64,000 nucleotides of DNA from Dryas octopetala (Eukaryota; Streptophyta; Magnoliopsida; Rosales; Rosaceae): positions 31,825,475 to 31,889,474 of the forward strand of contig OY992832.1 of the NCBI GenBank assembly GCA_963921425.1, read 5' to 3'. The translations under genes were made by a program, and so were the position numbers. How positions within the stretch are numbered: position 1 is the first letter of the stretch; each line of letters opens with the position of its first letter. This document shows, in pieces, positions 46,306 through 56,547 of this stretch. Under the pieces are notes generated by a model. It did not search any database and had not been told where the DNA came from. It saw only the letters and a program-made list of their open reading frames with translations.

Positions 46306-47079
46306 GACTTGGAACCTACAAGGACTACAGAAATTTCACCTGCCTCACCCGATCAAGTTTCTGAAGATGCCCATTTGAGCCAGGAGGGTGATAGTAGTAC
46401 TACTACTGATGCAAAACTCCAGCATGAAAATATTGCCAAGATAGTAAAGGAGGAGGACTTTGATTCCTTACAAAAGTTTGGAGGCATCCAAGGAATTGCA
46501 GAAGCTCTCAATACGGATTTACAGAAGGGAATCCCAAGCGATAAAGAAGATGTTTGTTCTCGACGCATAGTCACTGCACTCTCGACAACACAGGCTCTTG
46601 CTCCAAGCTTCTCCAAACTTCTCCTAAACTCTTGCAACAATTACACCATTTTCCTTCTCTTCCTGTCTGCAGTGCTGTCAATTGGGTTCGGTATCAAGGA
46701 GGAAGGCCCGAGCACCAGTTGGTATGAAGGGGCTATCATAATGTTTGTCATCAGTATACTTGTGGGTGCACCTTCTATACGTGACTTCTGGCTTGAAAAT
46801 TCATAGAACCGTGCAGTGATGCAAACTGTAGAGGTGAGTAGAAAGGTAGTTGAGGTTTGCAGAGGGGGAAACCACTGGGATGTATCCATATCCGATGTTG
46901 TGTCAGGTGACATAGTGTGCTTGAAACTGGGATCTGTAGTTCCTGCTGATGGTTTGTTCGTTTCTGGTGAATTCTTGGTATTGGATGATGGTATAGAGTC
47001 CACCATTGATGACAAGCGTCCATTTATGTTTTATGGTGCAAAGGTGGTTCGCGGAAATGGTCACATGCTCGTTACGTCA
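46306..47079 (+). pseudogene. third pump-like (ACA12/13-type) copy, exon 2, truncated
   Basis: The frame continues the family: ASPDQVSEDAHLSQEG, IAKIVKEEDFDSLQKFGG, TDLQKGIPSDKEDV, then membrane segments 1-2 (YTIFLLFLSAVLSIGFGI, MFVISILVGAPSIRDFW), and after an in-frame TAG at 46804-46806 VVEVCRGGNHWDVSISDVV, VVPADGLFVSGEFLVLDDG and GHMLVTS. It stops about one third into the exon where Ty3/gypsy sequence begins. At the place where copies 1 and 2 have acceptor CAG|GAT it has CAA|GAC, so the splice site is also damaged. Like copies 1 and 2 it lacks TGES in the actuator loop (SGEFLVLDDGIES), so that loss is older than all three copies. Confidence 0.85.
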
Positions 47080-48353
47080 TAGGTCTCATGTAAAGTTTAT
47101 CTATGGTCCCACATTTGGCAGGACCTCTCTATGGACTTTGTGTTGGGTCTTCCCCGAACCCAAAGGGGTGTAGATTATGTTTTTGTTGTTGTTGACAGGT
47201 TCTCCAAGATAGCGTACTTTATTCCATGCAAGAAGACATCTGATGCATCCAACATAGACAAAATTATTTTTTCGAGAGGTTGTTAGATTGCATAGAGTGC
47301 CCCAGTCTATTACCTTAGATCGAGACACAAAGTTTCTTAACCATTTATGGATCACTTTGTGGAGGATGTTTAAGAAAGCCTTAAATCGTAGTAGCACAGC
47401 CCATCCTCAAACTGATGGACAAACAGTAATTTTGGAACAAGCCAAAATAGTGGAACTTTGCTTTGCCCCAAGCAGAATTTGTATACAACAATGTTGCTCA
47501 TAGTGCAACAGGGTAGTTGCCTTTCTATCTGGTTTACACATTGGTCCTTAAGCATGTGGTTGATCTAATGAAGCTTCCCAAGAGACATAGGGCCGGGTAA
47601 ATGTGGCAGCTGAAAATGTGGTAGAAGATGTTTAGGCTATGCAGACTGAGGTCAGAAAAAAAAACTTGGAGGCCACCAATGCCGAGTACAAGGCTGCTGC
47701 AGAAAAACATAGGCGAGTGAAGGTTTTCAAAAAAGATGATTCTGTTATGGTTTTCTTGCTAAAAGACAGGTTTCCCGATGTATCTACAACAAACTGAAAC
47801 CACGCAAGTATGGTCCTTATTACAAAATTCTCCATCAGATTAGTGACAACGCTTATGTGGTGGATTTACTGAGTCCATGGGTATTTCTAGCTCTTTTAAT
47901 GTGGAAGACTTGCATGCCTATCATGACAATACCGAGCCTTTATATCTTGATGATAACTCAAGGTCGAGTTCTTCTAAAGTAGAGGAGACTGTTGTAGAAC
48001 AAATAGCAAATAAGTTCATCATGCAACCACTTGACTGCCAGAAGGCCAAGAAAAGGAGCTTTTAGCTTTAGCCTGCCCAGTGACAAAATTGGCCAACTTC
48101 CTTCGTTTAAGGCCTCAATAAGCAATTTATTGTTTTGAATAAAGTTTCATATTTTGTATTTTTATTTTCTTTTGACTTTCGAACGTCTAGGGTTGAGGAA
48201 GTATTTAAACAACCTTATTGACTGTTTGTAGGAGGATGATTATGGTTATTTTTATTCATAAAAACTTGAGGTTTCTCTTAATTCTTTGGGGGACTCCAGA
48301 TCTATCTTATAGGGTTAACACTGGTTTTTCTTTACTTGCATGTTACGCTAAGT
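47080..48353 (+). mobile_element. Ty3/gypsy integrase-region fragment, copy a (broken)
   Basis: Contains the integrase core ([34 protein letters not shown], then SPSSN-type HPQTDGQT sequence near 47400) and a C-terminal [13 protein letters not shown] segment near 47885, typical of plant Ty3/gypsy pol. No reverse transcriptase, RNase H or complete LTR is attached. It is a broken fragment with many breaks, lying directly against the truncated pump-like exon. Confidence 0.85.
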
Positions 48354-48498
48354 ATTTAATTAAAAAAAAGTGTTGTGACAATTAGTTTTTTTTAAAAAAC
48401 AATTTCTAATATTAATTGAAATTGTTTAGAAAAGATGTAAAACAAAACAAACAGTTTGAGAGGATTCATCATCGTTACATATTCTTTAAATCCCCCTT
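48354..48498. other. short spacer
   Basis: AT-rich, nothing recognised. Confidence 0.4.
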
Positions 48499-48672
48499 CC
48501 TCTTCTCTCAAACCCTAACGCCACGATTGTATGCGTTGTTTTCTTCATTGTTGTATAACAATGGAAAAGCACTTTAGGGAGGCCCCTTCTTGTTATATTC
48601 ATCGGTAGCTACTACCATTCGCCTCTTATTCTTTCGAGTTTTCTTTGCGAGTAATTGTCAAAAAATAATTTT
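48499..48672 (+). pseudogene. stray copy of the 5' end of the 85-aa membrane protein gene
   Basis: Matches 55448-55620: CTCTCAAACCCTAA, GCCACGATTGT, GCGTTGTTTTCTTCATTG, an ATG at 48561, CGGTAGCTACTACCATT and CTTTGCGAGTAATTGTC. The coding part differs by indels and no longer stays in frame up to the splice site, so it is a non-functional copy of leader, exon 1 and the start of intron 1. Confidence 0.75.
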
Positions 48673-49600
48673 TTTACAAGCTAAGACCCAATGCAATATA
48701 GTATAAAGGACTATGATACATTGAATAAATTGGTCGGAGCCTGCGTTACATTTTTGTAGTATGGGATGGTGTCTCATGTTACTTGAATGTAGAGTGAAGC
48801 AACGCCCTCGTGTTGGTGAGGCTTCACGTTACAAACTAGTGTTACTAGCTTAGAGTTTATTTCCCTAGGCCTTGTGTCACCCTTGGGTGAGGACCTTTGA
48901 TTTGTATTTTGCAAGGACCGTACCTTTTAAGGATAGGTCTGCTAATTGCAGGGACCGTTCATTTGAGGATAGGTCCGGTGGTTGGGGTAAAGTATGGAGT
49001 CATCTGTTCCTTCATTTGGGTGAATATCTCATACTTTGAATTGGTTTGGTGATACCCCACACTACGTTGCTAGGGTGAGGACCTATGTTTGGTTTGAATC
49101 ACGTGGGTGAAAACCTATGTTTTAAACTATTTTGGTGAAGACCCTTATAACATTTTGACGGTCTTTTACCCTTGTGGAAGAGTGCTGGTATGATTTTAGA
49201 GTACCTTTCAATACTTTATTTTAAGTCCCGCATTTCTTTTTTGCGGCGGTCCATTCCAATTTGCTAGTTGCGCGGATGTTTCCTAACAAATGTCATTTTC
49301 AAGAAACAATTTAAAGATGGTATAAGAAGGAGTGGTAATAACCTTAGCCTTTTCCTTTTGAAGGACCAAAAAATGAGTGAAAATATTATCGGAAAAGTCC
49401 TTACTGTGTCCAATAGGTCCTCCAATTTATGGTGTTTCATACCTCCAATGCTATAGGTGATAGAACCTTGTCTATACATCCCATTAGATTTATAAGAGCA
49501 TAGGTCATATCATTTAAGTCAAGGCACCTCACCTTCATGTAATTTCTAGGGGCTCTATGCCTTTCTCTTATTTTCTCCGGACCCATTCCAAATGAGTGAC
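48673..49600. other. intergenic between gypsy fragments
   Basis: Contains several GGGTGAGGACCTATGTTT-like words (about 48890, 49075, 49110) that suggest old degenerate repeats. No gene recognised. Confidence 0.45.
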
Positions 49601-50393
49601 ATAGGTCTCATATAAAGTTTATCTATGGTCCCACATTTGGCAGGACCTCTCTATGGACTTTGTGTTGGGTCTTCCCCGAACCCGAAGAGGTGTAGATTAT
49701 GTTTTTGTTGTTGTTGACAGGTTCTCCAAGATAGCGTACTTTATTCCATGCAAGAAGACATCTGATGCATCCAACATAGCCAAAATTATTTTTTCAAGAG
49801 GTTGTTAGATTGCATAGAGTGCCCCAGTCCATTACCTCAGTTCGAGACACAAAGTTTCTCAACCATTTATGGATCACTTTGTGGAGGATGTTTGAGAAAG
49901 CCTTGAATTGTAGTAGCACAGCCCATCCTCAAACTGATGGACAAACAGGACCATGGGCAATATGATTCATAGTAATTTTGGGACAAGCCAAAACAGTGGG
50001 ACTTTGCTTTGCCCCAAGCAGAATTGGTATACAACAATGTTGCTCATAGTGCAATAAGGCAGTTGCCTTTTTATCTGGTTTACACCTTGGTCCTTAAGCA
50101 TGTGGTTGATCTAATGAAGCTTTCCAAGGGACATAGGGCCGGGTAAATGTGGCAGCTGAAAATGTGGCAGAAGATGTTCAGGCTATGCAGACTGAGGTCA
50201 GAAAAAAAATTGGAGGCCACCAATGCCTAGGGTTGAGGAAGTATTTAAACAACCTTATTGACTGTTTGTAGGAGAATGATTATGATTATTTTTATTCATA
50301 AAAAGTTTAGGTTTCTCTCAATTCTCTGGTGGACTCCAGATCTATCTTCTAGGATTAACGCTGGTTTTCCTTTACTTGCATGTTACGCTAAGT
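49601..50393 (+). mobile_element. Ty3/gypsy integrase-region fragment, copy b (broken)
   Basis: Begins with the same ATAGGTCTCAT and ends with the same TGTTACGCTAAGT as copy a, and is shorter than it. Same integrase core words (TGTTGGGTCTTCCCC, TTCTCCAAGATAGCG). The two fragments arose from one another or from one source by local duplication. Broken. Confidence 0.85.
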
Positions 50394-50951
50394 TAGAAAA
50401 CCTATTCCAAAAACCTCAAGAGCCTAGGCATAAGATGTTGAGTGTTATGTGATAGGAACAAATTGAACCCATTTTCCATATCAATTTTATGCCTCATCTG
50501 CCAACCAAGGGTCACATGTTTTTCTTGCTCAACAATACATCATGTAATTCAGCAGTAAAATTGGCATCTAAAATAAGAACACATCAGGATATAAATGTCT
50601 AGCCTCTTCTAGTTCTCCTTCTATTTTTTGCTGTTGTTTTCTTTTTCTTCTTTGTTTAAGTAGAGGGTAGTGCTAAAAGTAGATGAAGGTCAAAATCGAC
50701 ATGGGTAGAGTTGTAGAGGTGATTAGGAACCATATGGCAGTGTGTAACTTACTTAAGAGGATCATAATTCATTTAGCCAACCCAAAATAGTTGGGACAAG
50801 GCTTGTTGTTGTTTCAAAAGACAATGTATTAAGATCAATAAAAACAATTCCTAACCCAATTGAAATATATATATGTCGTAATTGTATAGCTATGCAAACA
50901 ACTCAAGCTTAACTAATAAAAATGCTTAGCTTTTTTTCAAACAAGTCTTAC
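50394..50951. other. intergenic, no gene recognised
   Basis: Nothing supported. It could hide later exons of the minus-strand pseudogene to its right, but none was recognised. Confidence 0.45.
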
Positions 50952-51364
50952 ATGACAAGTCAATTTGAACCTCATTTGCTTAGCTATCCTCACTTTCATA
51001 TCCTGGAAACCAGAAAAGAACAAACAAAGTCAATTGGGCATTATTGATACATGCCCACATGCATGAATAAAAATTCAAATAAAATAGAATAAAATTCAAA
51101 TATGTATATAAATAAAAGAAAAATTAAGAGAAATGAGTAAACTGATGGTATTTTGAATAATGTTAGAATATGAGGTAGAAAAGAAAGAACAAACCAGAGG
51201 AGGTAGAGCAAGATTGAGCATCGTTGTTGAGTTGTTCTTCTTCGGAGGAGTATGTCTTGTGTGGGTTCTTCTGATTCTACTTCTGAGTCTAAGGAGGACG
51301 AAGATGCATTCGAGGGACCATCTCCGTCGCCATGCTTCATCTTGTAGAATCGTCGCTTTATCAT
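50952..51364 (-). pseudogene. minus-strand pseudogene of a conserved plant protein (MIKRRFYK...GYESEDS type)
   Basis: On the minus strand the ATG at 51364 opens MIKRRFYKMKHGDGDG and SNASSSSLDSEVESEE. Exon 1 ends at CTCTG|GTTTG (51195). Exon 2 (51002-50952, acceptor TTTCCAG, donor CAT|GTAAG) reads GYESEDS, stop, ANEVQIDLS. The end of exon 1 makes sense as EEEQLNNDAQSCSTSSG only in another frame, so there is a frameshift inside exon 1 as well as an in-frame TAA in exon 2. I recall related plant proteins with a Ser/Glu-rich N-terminus and SGYESEDSS, but cannot name their function. The CT-rich leader (51365-51450) looks genuine. Later exons were not found. Confidence 0.6.
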
Positions 51365-51547
51365 TTTGCTTTCAGAGTTTCAGAGAGAGAAAGAGAGAGC
51401 AGAGTGAAGGCGGCTATGAGTGGAGAGAGGGAGGGAATGAGGCGTTGAGAGGCAAGAAATTTCTTCTTTTATTTTTACTCTGACTTTTTTGCATTAATAT
51501 CACCCAGAATATAGGGGGTTTGCATATTTACCACAAAAAAAAAATTA

Positions 51548-52208
51548 GGCTAAAGTTTAATTTAGACACTTAACTATAAGGGGTATTTTAACTGCATCCA
51601 TTATTTATAAAATCATTCAAAAACGTACCCGATCTAAAATCTAAATTGAAAAAAATAAATTTTTCTTCTTCTTTTCTGTTTTTACACCTTTCCACCACCC
51701 ACTCTCTCTCTCTCTTCCTTCTCTCCAGCCAACCCTCCCAACCCAGCCCCTCCTGACCCCACCCCTACCCCTACCCCCCACCCTTCTTTTTCGTGTGACT
51801 TCGCACAGTCTAGTCGTGACTAGGCCAACTCTGGCCTCTCCTCTCCCGTGTGACTCTCTCCACGTGCGCACCTTAGCCCGGCCAAGGCCGGCCATTTTCC
51901 GGCGGCCAAAGGCCACCGACGGGTCACCCTGGTGTCGGCCATCCCCCCACAAGCTATAGTTGGGGTCGAGAAGGTTATGGTAGGGGTAGGGGTGAGGGTG
52001 GGGGTGGGGTCGGGAGGGGCTGGGTTGGGAGGGTTGGCTGGAGAGAGGGAAGAGAAATAGTGTGGGAGGTGAAGAGGGGTAAAAAAGAGAAAGAACAATT
52101 CAGTTTTTCAATTCAGATTTTAGATGGGGTATGTTTTTGAATGATTTTGTAGATGATGGATACAGTTGAAACACCTCTATAGTTGAGTGTCTAAATTGAA
52201 CTTTAGCC
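51548..52208. mobile_element. nested Mutator-type MITE (A)
   Basis: Ends GGCTAAAGTTTAATTTAGAC and TCTAAATTGAACTTTAGCC are inverted, and the mirror extends about 105 bp (TGCATCC/GGATACA, AAAAACGTACCCGATC). Flanks AAAAAATTA and AAAAATTTA match at 8 of 9 bases, suiting a 9-bp duplication. The core is C-rich (CCCAGCCCCTCCTGACCCC) and GC-rich. Confidence 0.82.
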
Positions 52209-52393
52209 AAAAATTTACAATTTACCACCCAATTTTATCTTTTGGTGAGAATTCTAACATCCATTTGTCAATTAATTTAGATTTTTTTCTCCTAACTTCC
52301 CATTTTGTCCTTAAATATAATTTAAAAATAAAATATTGTTATAAAAAAGTGAATAATAATTATTTTTACATCCAAATTCTTTTTTTAAAATTG

Positions 52394-53521
52394 GCTTAAT
52401 TGTAATTATATACCCCAACTTTGAGTCCATTTAAAACTAGGTACCTCATCTTAAAAAACCGGCGCTAAGGTACCCCTAGTACGAATAAACGGCGCTAAGG
52501 TACCTTCGTTAGTTTTCCCGTCAACAGCTCCGTTAAACACCTACGTGGTGCTGACATGGTCCACATGGACTGCAAAATGTTGACGTAGTAGGGCATAATG
52601 GTAATTTCGTCTCTCTTTTTTGGACAAAAAAATTAATTAAAAAATTTTATATTTTAACAATTTTAAATTTAATTAAAAAACAAAAAATAAATAAAAAAAC
52701 TGAAAAAATGAGAAAAAAATCAACCCTCCCCTCCTCCACCTCACACCCAGCCCCTCCCTCCCACGCCACCTAGCCCCGTCCACCCCCCTCCCCTTCCACC
52801 TAGCCCTCGTCCAACCTCTTAACCCAACCTCGCCCCACCCCACCCCATCCCAGCCTGCCCCCTCCCCTTCCCCCTCCCCCGCCACCTATCCCCATCCACC
52901 CACAACCCAGCCCCGCCTCACCCTACCCAGCCCCACACAGCCCCAACAGCCCTATCCACCCCGATCCACCTCCCAACCCACACCACCCAGCCCCACCACC
53001 CAGTCCCGTCCACCCACCCCACCCAACCAAAAAAAAAAAGGGACAAGGACATTCAAATGTAAAAGGGGATAATACCTTTGTGGGTTTTTGGCAGCAAAGT
53101 AAGGCTCAAGTATGGGTTGGTGGGAACTGTTGAACTAGGAGGTGTGGGATGGCGGGAACAATTGAAAGTCTGACTGCAAGGGAAGATTTAGAGTTGAACA
53201 TTGAAGAAGAAGGGGATGGTTGATTTTTTTATTTTTTCGTTTTTTCAATTTTTTTTTATTTTCTTTTGTTTTTTAATTAATTTTTTTGTCAAAAAAAGAA
53301 AGAGACAAAATTACTATTATGCCCTGCCACGTCAGCATTTTGCAGTTCACGTGGGCCACGTTAGCGCCACGTTGGCTTTTAACGGAGTTGTTGACGAAAA
53401 AACTAATAGAGTTACCTTAGCGCCGTTTATTCGTACTAGGGGTACCTTAGCGCCAGTTTTTAAAGATGATGTATCTAGTTGTAAATGGACCCAAAGTTTG
53501 GGTATATAATTGCAATTAAGC
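52394..53521. mobile_element. nested inverted-repeat element (B) with long arms
   Basis: Arms of about 250 bp mirror each other: GCTTAATTGTAATTATATACC at the left, GGTATATAATTGCAATTAAGC at the right, with GGCGCTAAGGTACC blocks in both. The core (52720-53030) is a CCCAGCCCC/CCACC minisatellite-like stretch. End sequences and the TAAGGTACCTTCGTTAG block resemble the foldback at 9528-10391. Confidence 0.85.
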
Positions 53522-53721
53522 TTAAAAAATTTTACAAACTAAAAAAAGAAAGAAATTACAAAAAAAAAAAGGGAAAAAAAAGTAGTAGAGTTGCATGCCC
53601 CATCACCCTTAATCCTCATCTTTCTCTCTATCCCCTAACCTCGATGATCATCCCCATTGCCGGCAAAGTCCGACAGCCTCCCAACCTCTTTCGCCGTCGA
53701 AAAAGTCTGACGACCCCTACC

Positions 53722-53789
<68 letters not shown>

Positions 53790-54087
53790 CTTTCTCTCTC
53801 TCATCCCTCCGCGTATATCTGCCACCTTTTCCTCATACCCTGACATCTCCCCGCCCCGGAAAATTTGGCGATCAGGCGACCCCCACCTACTCTTTCTCTC
53901 TCTTTTCCATGGTTGCTGCAATTTAGTTGAAGATTTTTTTTCTTTTATATTAATTTTTTTCTATTTTCTTATTTGAGAGTAAATTTAAATTTAAATTTTT
54001 TATTAAAAAAACTTATTGAGTGTCAAGTAAGCAAATTGGCAAATTGGCAAATTGAAGGGTATACCTGGGACTATCTTTTTTCTTTTA
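53522..54087. other. part of the outer nest element, with a CT microsatellite
   Basis: Holds a CT run at 53721-53787 and an AT-rich stretch. Open frames crossing the CT run are spurious. Confidence 0.6.
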
Positions 54088-55090
54088 TGGTGCGTTTGGA
54101 TGAAGTAATTTGAAACTACTAAGGAATTCACAAATGATGGAATTAAAAATGACGTGATTTAAAATTCTAGAATTTGTAAATTCTCTTGTTTGGATAAATG
54201 TAATCATAATGGAATTTAAATACGAAATTTATAGTAGTTTTATAAAAGAGTGATGGTGATGGTGGCAAGAATAAAAATGATGTTTGTGGTAAGTTGACGA
54301 TGATAGTAGGGGTGATGGCTCACGGGCGGTGGGAGAAATGGTGGTGGCAAAAATTGGGGTATTGGAGGTGGCGGCAACGGTGACATTGGCGGTGATGGTG
54401 ATGGTGGTGGTGACGACAACAGCGATGGTGGTGGCGACGACAACAGCGATGGTGGTGGTGATGGCACTGGTGATGGAGGCGGCGGTGTCAGTGTCGGTGG
54501 TGGTGGTGGTGGCGGTGTCAGTGGTGGTGACGGTGGCTGCGACGGTAGTGGCAATTGTGGCGGCTGTGGTGGTAGCAGCATATGTGGTGTCGATGGTGGT
54601 GGCAGCAGGCAGTGGTAGTGGTGGTGGCGGTGTCGGTGGTGGTGGTGGTGATGGTGGCGGCGGTGGTGGTCGTAGTGGTGGCAGAGGTGGTGGTGGCAAC
54701 GGTGGTGGTGGCGGCAGAGGTGGTGGCGGCAGAGGTGGTGTCGATGGTTGTGGTGGTGATAGTGGCGGCGGAGGTGGCAGTGGCGGTGGCAATGGCAGTG
54801 GTGGTGGTAGTGGCAGCATGGTGGTAGTGGTGGTGGTATTGTAATTAATTGGCGAGGTGATGGGCGGACACGACTTTTTTTTTATATAAAAATTAGAATT
54901 TTGAAAATGACATCAATGTAGGTGGAATTTAAACTTGGAATTTACAGCCTTTAAATCCCAAGTTTTTTTCCACATAGAATTTACGAAATTCTATATTTAT
55001 GAACCCAAACAAAGAAATTAAAGCATGTAATTTCTTAAATGTTGAGTTTTGTTTAAATTCCAAATTTTTTTTCTCCATCCAAACACACCA
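54088..55090. mobile_element. nested PIF/Harbinger (Tourist-like) element (C) with GGT-rich core
   Basis: Ends TGGTGCGTTTGGATG and CATCCAAACACACCA are inverted and a TTA triplet flanks both sides (54085-54087, 55091-55093), the target of PIF/Harbinger elements. The core 54245-54840 is a GGT/GGC/GAT trinucleotide stretch. Confidence 0.75.
54245..54840 (+). repeat. GGT-type trinucleotide low-complexity tract
   Basis: About 600 bp built almost only of GGTGGT, GGCGGT, GATGGT and similar triplets, with nearly all G and T on the plus strand. It opens spurious Gly/Val-rich frames on one strand and Pro/Thr-rich frames on the other. Confidence 0.93.
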
Positions 55091-55296
55091 TTAGATTTTT
55101 AAATGCACTATCACAGGAAATGACAAAAATGCCCTCGGAGGTAACATAAAATTTAACGAAAATGAACAGTAAATGTTACATTGTAACACGAAAAAAAAAA
55201 ATTAGATGGCAAATTGTAAAAAATATATATATATATATATATGGGTAGTAAATGCGCACAACTCCATATTCTGGATGGGATTAGTGCAAAAAAGCC

Positions 55297-55509
55297 TAAA
55301 TAAAAAGAAAAGCTGCTACTCAAAATAACAACCGCTATCCCTTCGTACGAGGATCTGTGTGGTCTCTCAAACCCGACTGAGATTCCCAAATTTCCTTTAC
55401 TCTTCTCTCAAACCCTAACCCGACTGAGAGTCTGAGATTCCCAAATTTCTCTCCTCTCAAACCCTAAGGCCACGATTGTCTGCGTTGTTTTCTTCATTGC
55501 CGTATAACA
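55297..55509 (+). promoter_or_regulatory. promoter and leader of the 85-aa membrane protein gene
   Basis: Region between the transposon nest and the ATG at 55510. It holds two CTCTCAAACCCTAA blocks (about 55405 and 55455), one repeated in the stray copy at 48499. A telobox-like AAACCCTAA is common in leaders of plant housekeeping genes. Confidence 0.4.
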
Positions 55510-56464
55510 ATGGAAGAAGCACTCTTCAGAGCTCCCCCCTTCTATATATCGGTAGCTACTACCATTAGCCTCTTTTTCTTTCGAATTTTCTTTGCGAGTA
55601 ATTGTCAAAAAATAATTTGATGTTTTTGGAATTCATTACAAACTTTTTGCAATTGAAAAGAGCCCTAATTTTTTGCATGGATCTCAACTTATGAAATTGT
55701 TAAGATTTCAGTTGTCCCTATAATTTCTTGGCATCCAAATTAGGTTTTCTGGTCGGTCAAATTTATCATTATGTCATTAGGATGGATGATTGTATCATTG
55801 GGTTTAAATTGGTGGTCATTAGTTCACTTTACCATTTAGTAATTCTTTTTTTTTTTTTTTGGTTAAGACCATTTAGTAATTCTTTACTATTATTATTTCA
55901 AACTTTTGTGGTTGAAGGTTCATTGTACAAGATATGATTAGATAAACTCTCTGTGAGAAATTTCTTTCAGCATCAAATTATGTTATATAACACATTTCTC
56001 TGCTTGGTTATATTTGTATAATGGAGTTCGTTTCTGGAATTTGTTGTAATATTATGTGTCTGCAAACTTAAATTTTTCAAATTTTGTGTCTAATAGGTAT
56101 GAGTTTTCTTGCATTATATCAGAATGCTTTTGGAATTTCATGTTTTGTCTCTGTCAAGTGATTTATTTCTTCCTATGAGCTACTTTTGATGCATCAGGAC
56201 TTGTAAGATTGATTACAACAAAGTTCTAGGTAGCTTTTAATCTTGTTCTCTTATTTGTTGATGTATTTTGGTGCAGGAAGAGGCGAAGTTGAAACAAAAA
56301 CGTGTGAAGGAAGTTAGGGATCTGCTTAAGCTGGTATACCATTAACTACTCCTTACATCATTGCTTGCATAATTCACTTTCTTTTGGACTATATGTGATG
56401 GATTGCTATTACATTCTATATTCTGCAGTTTGAGTTAAGAGTGATGGGTGTACTGTTTAAACTT

Positions 56465-56547
<83 letters not shown>

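Larger units (their letters stand above)
51482..55296. mobile_element. Mutator-type inverted-repeat element holding three further elements
   Basis: The outer ends mirror each other: GACTTTTTTGCATTAATATC and CACCCAGAATAT at the left; ATATTCTGGATGGGATTAG and TGCAAAAAAGCC at the right, for about 50 bp. Between them lie complete elements at 51548-52208, 52394-53521 and 54088-55090; the host element itself is about 1 kb (51482-51547, 52209-52393, 53522-54087, 55091-55296). The GGCTTTTTTGC end resembles that of the MITE at 11891-12384. No transposase is present. Confidence 0.8.

Noticed and set aside
53485-53976. 163-codon frame with Ser-Leu repeats
   Set aside because: Created by the CT microsatellite within the transposon nest.
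54229-54844. Glycine-rich or proline-rich protein genes
   Set aside because: Frames arise from the GGT trinucleotide tract inside a transposable element; several frames on both strands are open.
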